Of a stretch of 43,249 nucleotides of DNA, positions 39,424 through 43,249 are shown in pieces; within the stretch, counting starts at the first letter, position 1, and each line of letters starts with the position of its first letter. The notes under the pieces were generated by a model, which was given only the letters and a program-made list of their open reading frames with translations, made no database searches and had not been told where the DNA came from. The stretch is from NCBI GenBank assembly GCA_016873395.1, contig VGXG01000020.1, positions 1 to 43,249 on the forward strand. Reading direction: 5' to 3'. Source of the DNA: Nitrospira sp. (GTDB lineage: Bacteria; Nitrospirota; Nitrospiria; Nitrospirales; Nitrospiraceae). The translations under genes were made by a program, and so were the position numbers.

Positions 39424-39548
39424 GCTTGTTCGTGCTTCTTCGCCGCAGCAAGCGACTTGAACGTGCCGAGATTCCGCCGCTTGCCGGTCTTCGGTTTCTT
39501 CTTTCGTGAATACAACCGATACCCGCCGGATGCGAGTTTCCTGATCAT
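39424..39548 (-). pseudogene. Small basic protein, 3' truncated
   Basis: The - strand frame begins MIRKLASGGYRLYSRKKKPK and continues TGKRRNLGTFKSLAAAKKHEQ, which resembles short basic conserved proteins of unknown function. Beyond residue 42 it runs into antisense DUF302 sequence. It is therefore the 5' part of a gene joined tail to tail with the truncated DUF302 gene at about 39418-39424. The frame itself is open to 39210. Confidence 0.6.
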
Positions 39549-39587
39549 ATGTTCTCCCCAGCGGAGCCTTGTTTCGTGGCCGGGGTT

Positions 39588-39734
39588 TTATTCTAACCCA
39601 TCCCTTGTTCGGGCATCGGGCACCTGTGGCTGCGGACGGTCGAATTTCTCGTCCCACTCCTCCCAGTCGAGGGCGACGCGGTTCCAGTCCTGTCGTTGCG
39701 TCTCGATGATCTGTTGTGCGTCAGGAGAAGGCAT
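39588..39734 (-). pseudogene. N-terminal fragment of a SAM methyltransferase
   Basis: A 48-residue - strand frame starts at an ATG with GGAGGAAG upstream and reads MPSPDAQQIIETQRQDWNRV then ALDWEEWDEKFDRPQPQ before drifting to RTRDGLE and a stop. The WNRVALDWEEWDEKF pattern is like the N-terminus of UbiE-type methyltransferases, but the SAM-binding domain is missing. It appears to be a remnant left by the same rearrangements as its neighbours. Confidence 0.55.
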
Positions 39735-39842
39735 GAGTGTCTTCCTCCCGCGGATGAAGAGATCGTGAGATCTGCTTGATGCCGGAGAGGATCGTGCGAG
39801 GCCGGGCCGGAATGGAACCTGTGAGCTTTCTCGCCCGTGTGG

Positions 39843-42143
39843 CTATTGAGCTTGAAAGTTCTCCGTTTCACTGGGGTCAGATGTGGAGGCGCTTACGGTA
39901 CCCACCGCATCCGGCGCAAATTCGATATCTCCTGTAACGACATCGTAGGTCGCGCCGACGATTGCGATGCGTCCGTCCCGGACGAGTCGGGTGAGCGTCT
40001 GGTTCTGCTGAAGGATCGTCTCGACCACACGCGATACGTTCCGACGGACCACTTCGTTGACGAACGCTTCCTTCTCGGATGCCGTGCATTGCGCGAGGCC
40101 CTGACACGTGAGCGGGTCGATCGATTGCTGAATGTCCTGAACGATGTATTCGAGGTGCTGGCAGCCCGTAGCCTGGGCGGCGGTTTGAGTCGAACAGATG
40201 AGGTTGACGGCCTCGGTCACAGCGCCGCAACGTGTGTGCCCCATGACCAGAATCAGCTTGGCTCCGGCCACGGCGCACCCGTATTCGATGCTACCCAGTA
40301 CCTTCCGACTCGTGACATTTCCGGCGATGCGGATGCTGAAGATGTCGCCCACGCCCAAGTCAAAGATCAATTCGGCGGGGGCGCGGGAATCGATACAACT
40401 GAGTACGATGGCCAGGGGATGTTGCCCGTCGGCCGTAGCATTGACCTGGCGACCGAGGTCGCGGGTCAGCCGTTGCCCGGTGCGGAAACGCGCATGGCCG
40501 TCTTTCAGGATCTGCAGAACCTGCTCCGGGGTGAGCGCGCTCTGAAGTTCGCGTGTGGAATAATCCACGTACTGGGTCTGGTCCCGGAGTTGATACTTAT
40601 TTTGAAACCCCAACAAGCTCACTTCCACGCCGCGAACCGGCGCAGTTTGCTCCTTGAAGTCTCGAATCAGATCGAGTACGTCCGGGTCGATATAGTCGGT
40701 GTCCCGCGCATCGAGCAAAACATGACCGCCACGAGGTACCCCGTGGAGAGCCCGGACCAGGGCAGCCCGGTTGAGGAAGCTCACCTGATTGGCCAATTCG
40801 ACATGGACGACATTGCCGCCCAGATGTTTTTCCACGATGCAGCGGAGCGGGCGTCGCACATTGCTGCTGAGGATGAAGCCAATGCTCGCCGCAATTCCGA
40901 TCAGGACTCCGATCAGCAAATCGGTCAGGACGATGGCTCCCACCGTCACGGCGAAGGGGATGTACTGGGAGCGTCCCTCATTCCACATCTGTTTCACCAG
41001 CGCTGGGCTGGCCAGTTTGATCCCCGTGACCAGCAAAATTGCCGCCAAGCAGGACAAGGGGATCCTGTTCAGCCACATGGGTACGAAGATCACGCTTCCC
41101 AGCAACAAGACGCCGTGCACAATCGTGGCGAGTTTCGTTTTTCCTCCCGCGTTGATGTTCACAGAACTGCGGATGATTACCGACGTGATCGGAAGCCCGC
41201 CGATGAGCCCGGTGGCCACATTTCCGATTCCCTGAGCCACGAGTTCTCGGCTGGGAGGGGAGGCGCGCTGTTGCGGGTCCAGTTTGTCGATCGCTTCCAG
41301 GTTCAGCAGCGTCTCCAGCGACGCCACGGCTGCCATCGTCAGGGCGGCGGTGTACACTGCCGGGTTCGACCACTGCGAGAAGTCTGGTAACAGCAGGAGC
41401 CCGAGGAACCCGGCAAAGTCCTCCGTGACCGGCATCTGCACGAGGTGGCTCGGCCCGATGGCCCACCGCCCGCCGAACTGCGAGAATAACAAGCTCATTC
41501 CGACGCCCAGCAGCACCACGGCCAGGGGGGCAGGAAGGACCGACCTCTTCAGCGGCTTCCACTTGTCCCAGACTACCAGCAACACGACCGATAGCAGGCC
41601 GATCGCTGCCGCGCCGTTATGAATATCTCCCAGCAGTTGACCGAATTCGGAGAAGGTGGTCTCGTGATCCACTTGCCGGAAGCTCAGATCTCCTTCCGGG
41701 TCGGTGTCATGGCCGAGGACGTGAGGGAATTGTTTCAGTATCAGGATCACGCCGATGGCAGCCAGCAGACCTTTGACCACACTGGACGGAAAGAAGGCAG
41801 CGATGAACCCGGCCCGAGCGATCCCCAAAACGATTTGGAGCAGACCCGCGATGACCACGGCGAGCAGGAACGTTTGGAAAGACCCCAGCAAGACTATCTG
41901 GGCCGCCACAACCGCCGTCAATCCGGCGGCGGGGCCGCTAACACTGGTCTGAGACCCGCTCAACATCCCCACCAGGATGCCGCCGATGATCCCGGCCAAG
42001 ACCCCCGAGAACAACGGGGCATTGGAGGCCAATGACACTCCCAGACACAAGGGCACTGCAACGAAGAACACGACCAAGCCGGCAGTGAGGTCTCGTGGCA
42101 GGGTCGATGGTAGAGTTATGAAGGACGGATTAGGATGGTTCAT
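39843..42143 (-). CDS. SulP anion transporter fused to beta-carbonic anhydrase
   Basis: The 766 residues comprise a SulP permease (about 1-410, with LPRDLTAGLVVFFVAVPLCLGV, SVSGPAAGLTAVV and NVATGLIGGLPITSVIIRSS), a STAS-like regulatory domain (about 440-525, LDARDTDYIDPDVLDLIRDF) and a C-terminal beta-carbonic anhydrase. The anhydrase has zinc-site motifs CIDSR (about 582) and HTRCGAV (about 635). The protein probably imports bicarbonate (or another anion), with the anhydrase converting it to CO2 on the cytoplasmic side. Such fusions are known in several bacteria. It lies in the same direction as the molybdoenzyme gene, with 155 bases between them. Confidence 0.92.
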   Translation of the reverse strand: MNHPNPSFITLPSTLPRDLTAGLVVFFVAVPLCLGVSLASNAPLFSGVLAGIIGGILVGMLSGSQTSVSGPAAGLTAVVAAQIVLLGSFQTFLLAVVIAGLLQIVLGIARAGFIAAFFPSSVVKGLLAAIGVILILKQFPHVLGHDTDPEGDLSFRQVDHETTFSEFGQLLGDIHNGAAAIGLLSVVLLVVWDKWKPLKRSVLPAPLAVVLLGVGMSLLFSQFGGRWAIGPSHLVQMPVTEDFAGFLGLLLLPDFSQWSNPAVYTAALTMAAVASLETLLNLEAIDKLDPQQRASPPSRELVAQGIGNVATGLIGGLPITSVIIRSSVNINAGGKTKLATIVHGVLLLGSVIFVPMWLNRIPLSCLAAILLVTGIKLASPALVKQMWNEGRSQYIPFAVTVGAIVLTDLLIGVLIGIAASIGFILSSNVRRPLRCIVEKHLGGNVVHVELANQVSFLNRAALVRALHGVPRGGHVLLDARDTDYIDPDVLDLIRDFKEQTAPVRGVEVSLLGFQNKYQLRDQTQYVDYSTRELQSALTPEQVLQILKDGHARFRTGQRLTRDLGRQVNATADGQHPLAIVLSCIDSRAPAELIFDLGVGDIFSIRIAGNVTSRKVLGSIEYGCAVAGAKLILVMGHTRCGAVTEAVNLICSTQTAAQATGCQHLEYIVQDIQQSIDPLTCQGLAQCTASEKEAFVNEVVRRNVSRVVETILQQNQTLTRLVRDGRIAIVGATYDVVTGDIEFAPDAVGTVSASTSDPSETENFQAQ

Positions 42144-42298
42144 GGTGATTGGGGGGTGGACAGCGGTCCTGCCTGACGCAGGTTGGGCGGGGTAGATCTG
42201 CGATTGCAGCAGATGCGCTCATGAATGTACAGGATGGGCCACGCCATCGGTTTCTGTCATGGGATCACCGCCTCAACCGTTTCTCAGCCGAGACGATC

Positions 42299-43249
42299 TC
42301 ACAGGTGTGCGACATCCGCAATGATGATGTGCAATCCACTCGCCCCGGCTGGCTGCGGGCGGACCATTTCTTCGATCTGCTGCTGGCCTTTGGTGTCGGT
42401 GGCGCGGACGACGACCTGGAACTTGCCGGATTTGGGCGGACGCCAGCGGTAGTTCCAAACGACCCAGGAGTAGGGGGAGAGGGGCGGTTCGAGCTCGGCT
42501 TCGTGCCAGGTCTTGCCCACGTCGAAGCTGATCTCCACCTTGGCGATGCTGTTGGGTCCGCCGAAGGCGATGCCGCGGAAGGTCTGTTCGGGACCCTGTA
42601 AGGCCTGATAGTGGCCGGGACTGTCGATGCGCGAGAAGATCTTGATGGTCCCCTCGTCGGTCCAGCCCTTCCGCTGCCAGTAACCCTTGTAGTCGCCGTT
42701 GTAGACTTCAATTTCGATGATCCATTTGACGTTCTTGATTCCATACAGACCGGGCACGACGAGCCGCAGCGGGAACCCATGGGCCTTGGGGAGTTTTTCA
42801 CCGTTCATGAGATAGGCCAACATCACGTCATCCTGCATGGCGCGGGTGAACGGAATACTGTCGTCGTACCCGTCGGCGCCTCGGAACACGACATCACGCG
42901 CCATCTCCTCATCGGCGCCCGCGTCCTCGAGCAGCTTTTTCAAGGAGATACCGCGCCATGCCGCGTTGCCCAGACTGTCGCCGCCGGGGAGGGTATCGAT
43001 GCACATGAGGGTCGAGACCAGGTCGAAAGAATCACGGTTGAGGACATCCCGCCAGCCCAAGGTCATAGGTTTCTTGACCTCCCCCTTCACGGTCAGGCGC
43101 CACTGCTCCTGGCTCAGGTCCCGCGACACGTTGAACGGGGAGTCCATGTAGTTGACGACGTAGAATTTGTCGTTCGGGGTGAAGTAGAGGGTCTCACGGG
43201 GCGGCATCGCGAACATGCGCCCGAAGACGCTCCCAACCGAGTCGCAGCC
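42299..43249 (-). CDS. Sulfite-oxidase-family molybdoenzyme (partial)
   Basis: This is a molybdopterin oxidoreductase of the sulfite oxidase family. The frame runs off the window end: codons before the ATG at 43216 read GCDSVGSVFGRMFAMPPRET, so the real N-terminus (probably with a signal) lies beyond. The Mo-domain includes FTPNDKFYVVNY, WRLTVKG, STLMCIDTLPGGDSLGNAAW (the probable Mo-ligand Cys) and GYDDSIPF. The C-terminal dimerisation domain includes KVEISFDVGKTWHEAELEPP and YSWVVWNYRWRPPKSGKFQV. Substrate (sulfite or other) cannot be told from this part. The electron acceptor is not in the window. Confidence 0.88.
   Translation of the reverse strand, partial: GCDSVGSVFGRMFAMPPRETLYFTPNDKFYVVNYMDSPFNVSRDLSQEQWRLTVKGEVKKPMTLGWRDVLNRDSFDLVSTLMCIDTLPGGDSLGNAAWRGISLKKLLEDAGADEEMARDVVFRGADGYDDSIPFTRAMQDDVMLAYLMNGEKLPKAHGFPLRLVVPGLYGIKNVKWIIEIEVYNGDYKGYWQRKGWTDEGTIKIFSRIDSPGHYQALQGPEQTFRGIAFGGPNSIAKVEISFDVGKTWHEAELEPPLSPYSWVVWNYRWRPPKSGKFQVVVRATDTKGQQQIEEMVRPQPAGASGLHIIIADVAHL

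Noticed and set aside
39837-41390. A 517-codon + strand frame opposite the SulP-carbonic anhydrase gene
   Set aside because: It is the complement of a strongly supported gene with clear catalytic motifs; its composition is that of antisense high-GC DNA.
1-43249. tRNA or rRNA genes, transposases or integrases
   Set aside because: I found no cloverleaf with a CCA-type acceptor, no rRNA-like stretch and no DDE or tyrosine recombinase motifs in any frame I read.

Overview
The window is high-GC DNA from a Gram-negative bacterium. It carries lipid A and LPS-export genes, TonB-dependent uptake and several lipoproteins. The gene set (long NHL-repeat protein, SulP-carbonic anhydrase fusion, aerobic-type late cobalamin pathway, periplasmic sulfite-oxidase-like enzyme, small OmlA-like lipoproteins) fits a Nitrospira-like member of the Nitrospirota. 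That placement is inference; no rRNA or other phylogenetic marker is present.

Layout. (1) 112-13020, + strand: a cobalamin riboswitch followed by a tightly packed cobalamin operon. Order: btuB-like receptor, cbiA, cobO, a cysteine-rich CWC protein, bluB, a PduO-type adenosyltransferase, cobQ, cobU, cobT, cobS, cbiB, cobC/cobD and cbiZ. Together they cover outer-membrane uptake, amidation of the corrin ring, adenosylation, aminopropanol-arm attachment, nucleotide-loop assembly and cobinamide salvage. Early ring-building genes are not in the window. (2) 13021-14265: a gene-poor region with a promoter, a structured two-hairpin repeat and a small membrane protein gene. (3) 14296-19481, - strand: lptF-lptG-fabF-acp-lpxD, an envelope lipid cluster. 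(4) 19547-24276: a cold-shock gene with a long structured leader, a GyaR-like dehydrogenase (- strand) and a giant FN3/NHL protein predicted to form two six-bladed propellers. (5) 24334-30276: guaB, guaA, rluB, aspS. (6) 30296-38479, accessory: lipoproteins, a TPR protein, an HtrA-like protease, four paralogous OmlA-like small lipoproteins, a broken GGDEF/ATPase gene and an RHH/PIN toxin-antitoxin pair. (7) 38522-39842: rluE and a patch of truncated genes. (8) 39843-43249, - strand: the SulP-carbonic anhydrase fusion and a partial sulfite-oxidase-family molybdoenzyme.

Two kinds of non-coding structure stand out. The first is a family of at least four two-hairpin elements ending in GGTATGG (13482, 31541, 33522, 33603). 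Stems covary while loop sequences are conserved, and all lie on the + strand upstream of genes. I do not recognise them as a known RNA class. The second is about a dozen word-repeat palindromes: left arms made of a short iterated word, right arms of its complement. They sit between genes, inside the riboswitch, and at protein termini, where they supply start codons, stop codons or terminal extensions for several genes.
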